Source: Sphaerolaimus hirsutus (lineage: Eukaryota; Nematoda; Chromadorea; Monhysterida; Sphaerolaimidae). From it: a stretch of 64,000 nt of DNA. The DNA lies in the NCBI GenBank assembly GCA_964036195.1, contig OZ038459.1:19341206-19405205 (forward strand), read 5' to 3'. The notes under the pieces were generated by a model. The model saw only the letters and a program-made list of their open reading frames with translations. It had not been told where the DNA came from and searched no databases. The translations under genes were made by a program, and so were the position numbers. Positions 24,809-36,363 of this stretch are shown one piece after another (position 1 is the stretch's first letter; every line of letters begins with the position of its first letter).

Positions 24809-26529
24809 TTTAGAAGTGAGAAGTGACAAGTGAAAATGACCTATTTAAATAGATTTCAGGCTCTCATATACTGCTCAAGTGTTGACGTCAATTATCCAGA
24901 TTGTCTATGAAAGATAATACTAGAACGTGTCAAATCGGATTTTTGGTAAATTCCCCTGATTTTAACATGATAATGTCACAAAATGCCGCGATGAATAATT
25001 ATGAATGCCGCCGTGAAGATGTCTAACGAGGATAGGAAATTGCGAGAGGGCGTGGATTATCGCTAATTTTGCTATTTTTGTAAATTGCCGCGAAGATGTG
25101 TAACGGCGATAAAATGTTGTGGGGGGAATGTTTATCACATTTTCGTGTTACATATTGCATACATTGTATATATTTATTTTCTATGGTATCATATATATCT
25201 GAATAAAGTGCCTGACAAAATGAAAATTACTGAAAATTGACACTATGGACTATCTAATACATCATTGAAATTTTTGTTAATTCAGAAAATAAAAGGTTGT
25301 GGGATTTGTTCTATGCATACTAGTTGACATCGACACCAAATGTCAACTGATTGTGTTCCCAATTCAAGGCTTGTATTTTTTAGGTTGTTCGTCGGTTTGT
25401 CAGTAAGTCTCGAATCAGGATCGGCACCAGTTGACATTTAGTGTCAATGTCAACTAGTGTGTACGGGGTCAATAAGTGTTTTAGTTCGGTAAATCTAAGT
25501 ATACTCAAAATGGTTTTATCGATGTTTAATTCAATGAAGTACTAGATTACATGGTCATGATAAAAATGAAAAGAAAAGAAACAAACGTTACCGATAAAAC
25601 TTAATTAAATAATTAAAACTGGAATAAAAATTTCAAATTCGAAAGAAAATGGTAGCTGGCAGGCAGAGTGCGGCAGAGTATTGAATGTAGAGCTTTAAAT
25701 ACAAAAATGCGTGCTGCGCGACATAAATATACCTGAATAAATATGATATTTACTATTTAAAATCAAAGTCAACTAGATAATGGCAAGCATAAGAAAAATT
25801 GAGCAACTATTACGTAATGTGAAAAGATGCCACACACATGCTGGATGTCAACTGAATACATGTCAACATAATTTTGATCGTTTTATGCATTCTATTTTGG
25901 CACTTAGTTGACACTTAATTGATATGAATTTGCAATGTAGACAAGTGTGTATGGATCTATAATAAAGTGAAACATAATTATTTTTCATCCTGTTAGAAAT
26001 GAAGTGAAATTGATTGAGTCAATTTCAGATACGTGTAAATACAAAATGCAATAGGCATCGAAAATAAATAAAATGATTTTTTGGATAAAATTTTGGATCA
26101 AAAATTTTTGAACTCAATGTGAAAGTTTTATTGTAAAGCAAGACTTTTTTCTATTTTCAATTTTAATTTTGAAAAAGTGGAGTGGGGTTGAAAATAAAAA
26201 AAGTGTCGAACTCAGTTCCCATCTCTATTGCATATTTGTATTTACACGTATCTGGAATTGGCTCGCTACACGTTTTTTGTTTAAGACAACTTGAATAAAC
26301 GGCGAGCGATTGAAAATAGAAAATTACGCCGGAGGGGGGGGGGTGTGTAAATATATACTTATGAATGCTTGGTTGAATTATGAAAGAAAAAGCCATTAGA
26401 ATGATGATGGGATCTTGATATTATCTTATTTGCTGCAAAACATAAATTTTTTGATTTTGATTCTGTTTACAGATTAAATAAAGTCTCGACATTTTTTTCA
26501 AAGTCCCAAAATCGAAAATCAGCGGATAT
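24809..26529. other. Intergenic region between genes A and C
   Basis: AT-rich with no supported gene. It contains a TTGACATCGACACC inverted repeat (25313-25468) and a more worn TTGACA repeat (about 25830-25965). The stretch upstream of A could hold its promoter, but no motif stands out. Confidence 0.6.
25313..25468. repeat. TTGACATCGACACC inverted repeat
   Basis: The ends TAGTTGACATCGACACC and GTGTCAATGTCAACTA are inverted, around a core with CCAATTCAAGGC. Confidence 0.7.
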
Positions 26530-27886
26530 TTAATGGAGAGCGGGCTTGCCCAAACGGCATTCCGATTGCTGGACGTATAAATCCTTTTCATCACTGTCGT
26601 CCAATGCCACAGGATCAAACAGCACTGAGGTATTATTATGAATATAAAAATCTTGACTACTATACCGTACTGTAGACAGTGAACTACAATAACTATAAGA
26701 CCCACCACCAGAGGAACATGGCTCACTCTCATTATGTATTTCTGCAACCGTTGTTTGACCCGCTTCAATCGCCGAGCGCAGCTGACTTGCAATCTGCGTT
26801 TTTCCCGGTATGTACTGTACGTAACCACTGCCACTGACTAACTGAAAATAGTGAAAAAGAATCGATATATTGAGATTTTGAATATGCTTGTTGATTTGAA
26901 CCCCCCTCTTTACCCCCATACCCCCCTCATACACTCTATTATTTTCATTAAAATTCCAGTATATTTATACTCAGCTTATTTCACGAAAACAAATTGTGAC
27001 AAAGTTTTCGTGAAATAAGCTGAGTATAAATATACTGGAATTTTAATGAAAATAATAGAGTGTATGAGGGGGGTATGGGGGTAAAGAGGGGGGTTCAAAT
27101 CAACAAGCATAGATGCCATACCATGGCACCATGTGCACTTGTGCGCAAAATGTTTGAAACTTGAGCCAAAAGTAGCTACGTGACCGCAGAAATGTTTTGA
27201 AAATTCACAAATTGACAGTTTTGCTACAAAACTTAACTGACCGTTGTTTTGGGGCGACTCTGTTCACTAAATGCGGCATTACTGTGCTCAGTGAGGGATG
27301 TGAAACCGGTATCCTGCCTAAAAAGTTTTGAGAAAAGTTTTATTTAAATAGTTTTGATGTTTTATTGAGTTTAAAATATTGTACTCACAGAATCATTGCA
27401 TCAGTGTCACAATTGCGTCTTTTTTTGCTCCATTTCTGGCATATAATCATTCCCAATACAATGGACACAATAGTGCTGAAGCATCCTAATGCCACAATGA
27501 TAGACAACATGCCCATTTCCATCTGAAAGTGTGTTTAATTGAAAAGTTTAAAATTCAATTTTTTGGATAATTTTGTGCAAGTGATAAATATGTACCATAT
27601 ACATGAAGTCCATTTGATTCTCAAGTGCTTTCAGTTGAGCAACTAGTGGTTTCAGCATTTTTTCATTTTCATGGGCATTTTTGGTCTGTAGTGTATCACC
27701 CCAATTTTGCAGATTTAAATTGCACAAATTTGGCCCATCATTCATGACTTGATTTTTTGGTTCATTCAGATTTTTAGGTTTTTCTGTGGTTGATGTAGTG
27801 AAGCCAGTTGTACTTGCAGTTGTAGATGTGCTACTGGTTTCTACTTTCTCCACCATAGATTTTTTTTTAATTTGATTCATGAGCAT
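26530..27886 (-). CDS. Single-pass membrane protein C, Thr-rich ectodomain
   Basis: Minus-strand exons: about 27886-27594, 27522-27389, about 27324-27235 and about 26842-26530. The N-terminal part is Ser/Thr-rich (STSTTASTTGFTTSTTEK), probably O-glycosylated, then a short helical stretch (LKPLVAQLKALENQM). Exon 2 is a clear transmembrane segment (MLSIIVALGCFSTIVSIVLGMII) followed by basic KWSKKRR. The remainder is a Ser/Tyr-rich tail ending ECRLGKPALH. The final motif (CRxxKPAxH) and the membrane exon match gene D, so C is a short paralogue lacking D's coiled-coil exons. No clear signal peptide is seen at the first ATG, so a 5' exon may be missing. Function unknown. Confidence 0.7.
26886..27112. 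repeat. Near-perfect 227-bp palindrome in gene C intron
   Basis: The arms from TGCTTGTTGATTTGAACCCC to its complement are essentially identical over more than 100 bp, with a short AAATTGTGACAAAG centre. The high arm identity suggests recent insertion or gene conversion. Confidence 0.88.
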
Positions 27887-27900
27887 ATTAGCAGTATAAC

Positions 27901-28348
27901 AGGTCTTTTTAACCTATGGGGGAAAGGGTGTGCGCTACACTCGTTCCAAGTAAAGAAAATGGGGGGAATATGGTATGAATTTTCCGGAAAGTGTCCGTTT
28001 TTGTGAGACTTATGTCCCCAAAGTGGCACTTATGTTTCTATGACGTCATAGTGTGACGCGAGATTGGGTTACGGTAGCGACGCGAGAATTGAGTGTTGAC
28101 GCAAGATTATATGGGGGGGTTGACGCAAAAGAAAGCGACGCAAGATTATTGCGTGAGTATTATTGCGTCGCCGTATCCAAATCTTATGGTAGTGTTGGGG
28201 GGTAAGTGTTTTGCGTCACTAGCTACCGTAACCTAATTTTGCGTCATGGTTAAGTGGTTGAAAACAGGGAATTTTGTGTTTGGGTGGGAACTTTTGGAAC
28301 GAGTGTAGCGCACACCTTATTTCCTCATAGGTTCAAAGACCCTGATAG
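27901..28348. mobile_element. MITE with about 45-bp terminal inverted repeats
   Basis: The left end GGTCTTTTTAACCTATG...GTGTGCGCTACACTCGTTCC and the right end are inverted. The inside contains repeated GACGCAAGATTAT/TTGCGTC motifs. It lies between genes C and B. Confidence 0.7.
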
Positions 28349-28456
28349 GTAATTTTTTGTGGCTTTTTTTTATGGAATGATAGAAGAGACATTTTTTATT
28401 GAAATACTGATAAGCAAAAAAAATACAGGCCAGACGATGGCATTACATGCATTTTT

Positions 28457-30055
28457 TCACAGTTTTTTCTGAAAATCACTAGACACATTCTCCAAGTATT
28501 TGGACTTTGTCTGGGTGGATTTTGAAACTGCAAATTTCTGCACCGCACATTTGAATGCGGCCTCATGCATTCTGCGTGGGGTGGGCGGAGCGTATTTGAA
28601 TTTTAAAATACGGTATATTATAAAGGTAGTACGTTATGCATGAGCCCCGACCTTTTTTGAATTTTGTCGTGCCTATGGTGCTCGACAAGAGGGGTGGTTA
28701 TTTTTCTTTTTTGGGCAGAATTGCCTTTTTCTACAAGTTTGTCGACATGGCGCCAATTAAATTGCACAAAGGGAAGCAATTCCCTCAGTATTTTCAGGGG
28801 CTCATGCGAAAAGCACCCTGTGCAAATAAGATATGGGACGTGTTTTTGGTGTTGTGAAAATGGAAGACGGTGAAAATGTGTTTTTTATAATGAAAACGAT
28901 TCATAAATAAGTGGGATTATCAACTGATGTGTGGATAATTTCACCATTTTCCGTAATCACACACTGATTTTTGAGTGTGAAGTTCATAAAATTGTCCATG
29001 GACCGCCTATTTTCCGAATTTTCTGCCAATTCATTGCGGTCCAATATTTTCAAAACTTTGCAAGACCAGCCGACAATATTGTCGGGCATGTCTCCTGCAC
29101 ATGCAACGTTTACACGGTTTTTATTTTGTGGCGGGTGTAACCTTGGTGATGTTAAAAAAGAGCAAACTTGTAAGATATTCTGCATCCATATAGTGGCGAC
29201 ACCTTTGTGCAAAATCAATGACATTTTCTCTCGATTTTGCAGGGTCGTCTCTATATATAGGGTGTGTGAATGCAAAATCCATATTTTCCGGTATTGTTAT
29301 TCTAAATTTGGGCATGGTTTTGCCATCTCTAAGGGGACTGGGGCGGCGGCGTCCCAGCAAATATAAATCTGTTTGAGCGAATGCAAAATAAAATGAAAGT
29401 GTAAAACATGGGGGGCAGTGAACAATACAAACTAACTATCTTGATCGTGCAACAATTTTTTGACACAGGTGGAAATTAGTGTGTCGATTTGCAATGGTGT
29501 GAGTGTCACTCCCAGGTGTTCCATGAATTTTTTTGGAACATAAATGTTCACTTCGGTCTGTTGCACATCATCTGCAACCACCTTTTTGAAAATCTGAAAA
29601 ATCACCCCACATACCGCAGATGACACAAGGACGACCGATGTGATGAAGACGAACGAACGAACAAACCTCTATCTGCACGGCCATGCCATTATGTTCCAGC
29701 TGTATTTTGCCCGTGTCGGGCAGGATAGTGGATTGAATTGTGGCCTGGGGGTGGTCCCAGATCCTGTAAAATGTCAAACAAAATGACAAAAGTCATGTAA
29801 AATATCATGTAAAATATTACTTTTCATGATGTTTGCCAATAAAACAGGTAAACTTTCATGAAATAGTGACACTTTACATGGCATTTTACATGACTTTTGA
29901 CACTTTGTTTGACATTTTACAGGGTCTGGGACTGTGACCAGGCTATAGACAGCTGTTTGAAGTGGCATTTCATGGAAAGTTAGAGCTTGTGAAGTCTGAT
30001 CTTTGTACAATTGAGATTTTGTCTTTCTATTTATGTCTAGTTTCAATGATGTCAT
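28457..30055 (-). CDS. Unrecognised protein B (introner-interrupted paralogue of A)
   Basis: Paralogue of gene A with matching exons and intron phases. Exon 1 starts MTSLKLDINRK and ends AVYSL at 29939. After the introner-like intron (29745-29938) the frame resumes ATIQSTILPDTGKIQ, where A reads straight through SLATI. Later exons give a VQQTEVNIYVPKKFMEHL block, ENMDFAFTHPIYRDD, DNIVGWSCKVLKIL, the Cys block (HVPYLICTGCFSHEP) and a terminal exon ending SSDFQKKL, shorter than in A and without its acidic tail. The CxxC before HVPYL in A is not obvious in B, so any zinc site may differ. Function unknown. It is paired with membrane-protein gene D upstream. Confidence 0.75.
29745..29938 (-). mobile_element. 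Introner-like element forming an intron of gene B
   Basis: On the minus strand the intron begins GTCACAGTCCCAGACCCTGT after AGCCTG and ends CTGGGACCACCCCCAG before GCCACA. It is a hairpin of TGTAAAATG/CATGTAAAATG modules. Splicing restores Ser-Leu-Ala-Thr-Ile, identical to uninterrupted paralogue A (around 24690). Confidence 0.93.
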
Positions 30056-30907
30056 TTTAAAGTGGGACACCCTGCACTTTGTCTTTACTTATTTAGTAGT
30101 TGATTCTAGGAGTGAAACTACAACTGAATGGGTGAACTGTTTTTACCGGCAATCGTTGCTCCATTTTTTGCAACGTTTGACGATGGCGGCTGTTTTGCGG
30201 AGGGGGGGCCTTATAAAAAATGCAACGTCGTCGGTAATGTTTGACTGTCATGGAAAACAGGTTATAGACGATTAGGGCCAGGTTGGGCTGGCCGCACCGG
30301 CGCGCCGCGCACGCTACACGAATAGTTTTAATTAAGGTTTGCTTTAGACAGTTATGTGACATTTTGCTCTGTGTAAACAGGGGGCTGTTCTGTTTTCCCC
30401 AATTCAAGGGCAACGTTGGCTCTACATATTTACAAATGCATATACATTATGACTTCAATGCCTTTTTGGTGAAAGTGTTTTTGGGGGGTTGGAAAAAAGA
30501 CAATGTACATGCTCTTTTACTTTTTCATTTAAAGTGGATAAAATTGATATAAGCGCAGTTGTCAAGCCCGAAATGTTGTATAAAAAGGAAAAAAACCCAT
30601 AGTTTGTGTGGGCTGTTTAAGGTTGTTGCTTTTTTAAAAATTGGATTGTGTGGGGTGTTGGCGGTCTCGGGTCGTCTGATAACGCCCCGGCGCGGCGCGG
30701 CGTGGCGGCACCGTCTACATTGGACAAATTACAAGATGTTATAATCTGACAGATCCGATAAAGTTTGGGGCGGCCCGCCCTCCGTAAAACGATAATGTTA
30801 TGACCGTTAAGTAACTAGGATGGCCTTGGGCATATCACTTTTGATACGGTGTGTTCCCATAAACATATGTTGTTTTTGTAATGATGAAAATGCTACATAG
30901 GATACCA

Positions 30908-31128
30908 TAATCACTATAAACACCCATGGGATTTTATTCAATCCCTATACTGAAACGTTTATGCGAGACAATGTTCACGCAAAATCAATGTGAACCATTT
31001 CGAAGGTATTGCAATAATGATTGCCTTCAAAATGATTCACATTGATTTTGCGTGAACATTGTCTCGCATAAACGTTTCAGTATAGGGATTGAATAAAATC
31101 CCATGGGTGTTTATAGTGATTATGGTAT
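30908..31128. repeat. Near-perfect 220-bp palindrome
   Basis: The left arm from CCATAATCACTATAAACACC and the right arm ending in its complement are almost identical over about 100 bp, with a CGAAGGTATTGCAATAATGA centre. The arms contain TGTCTCGCATAAACG. Confidence 0.88.
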
Positions 31129-31335
31129 GTACTGTATTCGCTGGTGCAGTTTTGGTGCTATTGTTGATAAAAGCGTTTTCAATTGAACGTTTTTAGAATA
31201 GATTTGAAAACGATACAGATTTTTCATTTAAAACGGTTTAAATAAAGACTGAAAGGTTTGATATAGTGAATTATGATATAGACATTGATAAAACATATGC
31301 TTAGAATATAAATAAAAAGTATAAAACACGTTGGA

Positions 31336-31548
31336 ATAGGGTGTCAAATTTTTTTTATGGAATGCAGAGAACGGAAGGGTGAAATTTTTTCCAGTGGAAA
31401 GGTGGAAAGGTAAATGTAAAGGTAAAACGGTTTCCTGTGAAGCTGGAAATAGAAAATGGAAAGGTAAAACATTTTCCTATGGAAAGGTAAAACGTTTTCC
31501 TATGGAAAGGCGGAATCGGAAAACGGAAACGGATGTTTGACACCCTAC
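31336..31548. repeat. GGGTGTCAAA-bounded GGAAAGG repeat
   Basis: Starts AGGGTGTCAAATTTTTTTTA and ends TGTTTGACACCCTAC (inverted), with repeats of GGAAAGGTAAAACG inside. Related to 10790-11280. Confidence 0.6.
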
Positions 31549-31931
31549 ACTGAAATAAATAAAAAGTGAATAAGGCGTTGGAATATGTGAGAAAAGTAAA
31601 TCCAAAAAGAAAGAAACATTGTTTTTGCAAGTCATCATAGAAAAACGTTTTTATGCGTGGTTTCTTAATTCTTTTCTGTTGAATGTGAGATAATTGAAAA
31701 TGTACTTTTTAAAAACTGAATTTTTGTTTTTGATTTGACAACGGTAGATGTTTTCTCAAAAATCGAACGTTTAAAAAGGGGCCACTATTGACAAAAACAT
31801 ATTAATTTGGATTTGGGGGGGACTTTTCATAGAATTTGGTTTTTGAAAAACTGGTTTTCGGCCCCCCCTTTTCCCCCCTCCCCCTTGCAAAAACATAAAA
31901 AATCAGTAAACAGCTCAGAATTCACCGGTAC

Positions 31932-34900
31932 TTAATGGCGTGCCGGCTTTGCAGAACGGCACACTGCGGCCTTTTGCGACTTGCGAAGTGGAACATGTAC
32001 CATTGCTGGAATAGGAGAAAAAATTGATTGTTTGACAACTGATACATGTCAACTGGTCTATGTCAACTGATATGTGTAAAGTGTTTTCTCTTGTACCTAT
32101 TTGTTTTGATGCTTACTATGTAATATATAAAGCTGAAAGCGGTATTGACACTTGTTTTTGACAAAGTTTGTTGATTTTTCAAAAAACTCTTCACCATATT
32201 AAAATTCATTCCACATCTATCAAATATCCCTCGAAACATTGTAAATCGTTTCATTTTTGAATTGTAGATGTTTGAACTCTTTGGAATTTTGAAGAAAATG
32301 CGATCAGATGTAAAGTGTAAAAACGTAAAGTGTAAAAACGTTTTACATGACATACCGCTGGTACTTGGACCTTCTTCAGACTGCACTTCACTCACTTCGC
32401 CCATGATTTGTGCAAAGGTTCGGTCAAAATCGGTCATTGCGGTGCGCATTTCGTACACCGCTCTTGTGCCGCTAGACATCTGAGTTTTCATAGATTGCGG
32501 TTAGACATCTGAAGTATTATTTCCACTATGTACATTAGCTCTGTGTTCATGTGAAAATAATCATGTAAAGTCGACATTCAGTTTATGAATAAATGGCAGT
32601 TTGCTGGAATATAATTTTAAAAATATATTCCAGCAAACTGCCATTTATTCATAAATTGAATGTTGATTTTATATGATTATTTGCTCATGAACTGTCGGCT
32701 AATGTACACAGAGACAAATCATCAATGTTTTTAGATACTAATTGTGGTAAACATGTTTTCTATTTACCATTGTTTCTAAAGAATGAGACGTTTTTGTGTT
32801 TTTTCTCATGTTGCGATAAAAAGGACTAACGAGTATGTTTTCTGTTGGAACTCTATATGTTGTATCAAAACCATCACCCGGTGCCGGTGTCGCAGATGGT
32901 GTTTCACACCTATGTTTTTCAATGGTTTACAAGAAGGCTTTCAGCGATTAAAAGGGTAAAAATTGAGATAGTGTTTTATATAGAGTTTTTTGTTTTAAAA
33001 CATGGTCTTTTAAACATTCCTGAAAATAAGATTGAACTCACTGCTGATTTCTCTCCACATCATTAGACATTGTTGTGGGTTGTTTCACAAAGATTACATA
33101 TCCAAAAAACATTCCAATTATGAGGACCAATGTGAGACAGCCAAACAGCACAATGAAACTCAGCATAATCATGTGTGTCTGAAAAGATAGAATTGGATTT
33201 TATTTCAAAACGTTTTGTCATTTCAAAGAACTACATTTCAAAAACCCCTTTTTTATATACTTAGATATGTTTTGATGACCCATCTGTTTTACTATGATAA
33301 AGTAGAAAATGAATGTTTAAATAGTGTAAAGTTTAGGTTACATGGTGGAGCTTTTGAATACTACTGTCCAGTTTGCCCTCAAATGCCTTTTGAATTGTGG
33401 CCATTTTTTCCACTATAATTTTGTTGAGTTTGTTTTCAATTGATTTTTCTAGATTGTTGCCAGCGGTTTGCCACTTTTCAGACTTTTTTTCTGCCTTTAT
33501 GCCCATATCACTCATTAGATTCTGTGCTGGTAAACTGATTGTTTCATGTTGGTTCTGATGATTGGTTGATTTGGTAGCTGGCATAGTGGTTGTGCTCATT
33601 GAATCTGGCTCTGATGTCATTGCCAATGTGGGTTTTTTGAGTGCCTGTTGCTCAATGTCATCCATTTTGACATTTGTCTCATTGAAGGTGTTTTCACATT
33701 GTGCCTCACACACACATTCCAACTGTATCATGGAATGCTTTATGTGTCGAAATGATGAAAAGTTCACTGAAAGCATACCTCAATTTTTGAAAGTGTAGTG
33801 TTCAAGTCAGAAAAGCCATCACATAGAGAGGTAAACATGCATTGCAGGGTTTTGTTGACATATTTAATGTTATTATTCATGGAAATCTGCAAGTATTGTA
33901 CAATAGGTTTTCTAATTTGAAGAATTCATATAAAACATAAAATCTTGCCATGCTGTTCTGGGTATCCCTGTTATTCTGTGTCAAGTGTGAGGTTATTGGC
34001 TGTAGGTGTTTTTCAAGCTTGCCATCAAATTTGTCCAAAAATGTCTGCATATGGCTGTCCATTCTGCCATGGTCTATGGGAGTGCCCTATAAAACAACAC
34101 ACATGTGAATTATCAATGTTTTTGTACTTAAGATAAAAAACTATGTATGTCTACATACCAATGTTGTTTGGCCATGTTCAATGTTTTTTTCAATGATTTG
34201 TGATGTGCATTTTTCAAGCATGTCTCCGGTTTTCTTTTCAATGTTTTGTTCCATATTGCCAAGTTTTGTCAAAATGGAACCATCGAATTTGTCCAAAAAT
34301 GTCTGCATATGGCTGTCCATTCTGCCAAGGTCTATGGGAGTACCCTATAAAACAACACATGTGAATTATCAATGTTTTTTGTACTTAAGATAAAAACTAT
34401 GTATGCCTACATACCAATGTTGTTTGGCCATGCTCAATGTTTTTTTCAATGATTTGTGATGTGCATTTTTCAAGCATGTCTCCTGTTTTCTTTTCAATGT
34501 TTTGCTCCATATTGCCAAGTTTTGTCAAAATGGAGCCATCGAATTTGTCCAAAAATGTCTGCATATGGCTGTCCACTCTGCCAAGGTCTATGGGAGTGGC
34601 CTATAAAACAACACATATGTGAATTATCAATGGTTTTTTGTACTTAAGTTAAAAAATCCACATATACCCACATACCCATGTTGTTTGACCATGCCCAATG
34701 TTGTTTTCAATGCTGAGCTTTTCAATTATTTGTGAAGTGTACTTTTCAAGCATATTTCCCATTTTCTGCTCAATGTTTTGTTCCACATGGCCAAGTTTTG
34801 TCAAAATGGAACCCATCAGATTGTCAGATTTTTGGCCATGTTCAATGTACTTTTCAAATTTTTCAATGATTTGTGAAGTGTAATTTTCAAGTATTTTTCC

Positions 34901-35766
34901 CATTTTCTGCTCAATGTTCTGCTCCATATGGTCAAGCTTTGCCAAAACAGAATCCATTACATTGTCAGATGTTAGAAGAGGCATGGTTGTTGCCTATAGT
35001 TTCGCACTATGTTGAAAATCAGTAAAACATATACCATAATAGGTCACACACCATGGTGATTGTATTTACATCAGCTGGCATGTTTCCATGTGAAAGCCTT
35101 TCCAAAACTTCTATGCTGGAGGTATTAAGTTTGGTCATGATTTCCATGTTGGAAGTGTTCAGCTTGGTCATGTAGGTGTTCAACTTGGTCATGATTTCCA
35201 TGCTGGAAGTGCTCAGTTTGGCCATAAGGTTTTTTTCAAATAATGCCAATTTTTCAACAACATCTGCATTGTGCTGACTCAGTGCAAGTGAAAACTGATC
35301 TTTGATGTCGCATAGAGCCGTTTTTTCAACTGCTGTCTCCCTCATTGTTTTCATTTGCTCCACATGTTGTTCCACCATTAAACTTTTTTGAGTTGAAATG
35401 CCAGCTAGTATTTGACTGTCAGAATTCAAAACAAGTTGTTGGATTTTTTTCAATTCCGTTTCGTATTTTTCACTGTTGTATGCCTACGTTGCTTTATAGT
35501 TTATCCCCACTTTCAGTAAAAACCCCAGAAAAGAAAACAAATTTAATTAAACAAACCGATTTCGAAATTGTGACCACATCGCCTGGTGCCGTGACATAAG
35601 CATTCATGTCAAATGTAGTGGTGCCGGTCACGCTGTTTGTCATTACTGTCACAGTGTCAGCAGTTGTTTTTGCCAGTTGGTGTGGTTCGAATAACTGGTG
35701 CGTTGTTGTTGTTGTGGCTTCTGTTGTTTTTTCTATTTGGCATAATATCTCTGTGGTTGGGCCCAT
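31932..35766 (-). CDS. Membrane protein D with tandemly duplicated coiled-coil exons
   Basis: About ten exons on the minus strand. The N-terminal exon (35766 to about 35559) is Thr-rich (TTEATTTTTHQ). Exon 2 (about 35486-35048) is coiled coil (KKIQQLVLNS, MTKLNTS repeats). Then come four related exons near 34997, 34603, 34348 and 34092, sharing PIDxGRxDSHMQTFLDKFDG and/or KLGxxEQNIExKxGxMLEK, each closed by a short intron. An exon with NKT and NTT glycosylation sites follows, then a Cys-rich and Thr/Gln-rich exon (33743-33338), a transmembrane exon (MIMLSFIVLFGCLTLVLIIGMFF, about 33180-33070), a cytoplasmic exon (YEMRTAMTDFDRTFAQIMGE) and a last exon ending CRSAKPARH, the same motif as gene C. 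It looks like a long stalk-like surface protein. The role is not recognised and a link to the neighbouring virus-like genes is only inferred from position, strand and intron style. Confidence 0.7.
32553..32692. repeat. Palindrome in a gene D intron
   Basis: AATCATGTAAAGTCGACATTCA...AATAAATGGCAGTTTGCTGG and its complement, centre AATTTTAAAAA, about 65-bp arms. Confidence 0.8.
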
Positions 35767-35913
35767 TCTGAGTTTTAAAATTGTTTTATATGAAAATGAT
35801 GAAAGATAATGGAATGTTTGAAAGAAAATTAAGTCAAATGAGTGGAAAACATTATCAGGGCATTTTTTCTGGGGGTTAATTCGAAGAAATGTGGTTAATG
35901 CTTAACAAAATTT

Positions 35914-36198
35914 TCAAAAATGGTTCCGTCCACATTTTTTAAACGGTCCCACCACATTGTTTTCCATAAAAACACAGTGCCCACACATTTCCAATGGTCC
36001 ACACACGAGGGCCCCTAATTTTCTATTTCTCAATTCATCCATAAAAAATTCATCAAATGAGGACATACCGCAATTGTAACTGTGTCCCCAAACTACAATA
36101 TTCGGCCGGCAGCTGCAACTTTTTGGCAATGTTCCATTGACTTTTGACTTTGTCCTATAAAGTTTTTTCATTTTATCAAAGCCATTTATCAAAGCCAT
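35914..36198 (-). CDS. Small Cys-containing open frame upstream of gene D
   Basis: 94 codons from an ATG at 36198, with CSCRPNIVVWGHSYNCG and CGPLEMCGHCV. It lies immediately upstream of gene D in the same orientation and could be an extra 5' exon or chance. No homologous copy is seen near gene C. Confidence 0.3.
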   Translation of the reverse strand: MALINGFDKMKKLYRTKSKVNGTLPKSCSCRPNIVVWGHSYNCGMSSFDEFFMDELRNRKLGALVCGPLEMCGHCVFMENNVVGPFKKCGRNHF

Positions 36199-36363
36199 GT
36201 AAAATCAAAAGTTTTATCGAAAACTGACCGCTTGAAAGTTTCCCTGTTTTAAACCGTCAATGGAACACACAATTGTTCCTAATGTCTGTCCCACATAGTG
36301 ACAAGTACTTAATTATTGACAAATATTTTTATGTTTCTTTTTATCGCCAGATCGCTCTTTGAA

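Larger units (their letters stand above)
30056..31931. other. Repeat-rich region between genes B and D
   Basis: No gene supported. It holds a long palindrome (30908-31128), a GGGTGTCAAA-bounded repeat (31336-31548), GC-rich GGCGCGGCGCGGCG patches near 30690 and C-rich stretches. Confidence 0.6.

Noticed and set aside
33945-34647. Plus-strand open frames repeated three times
   Set aside because: Antisense of the duplicated gene D exons. Intron boundaries and paralogy to C support the minus strand.
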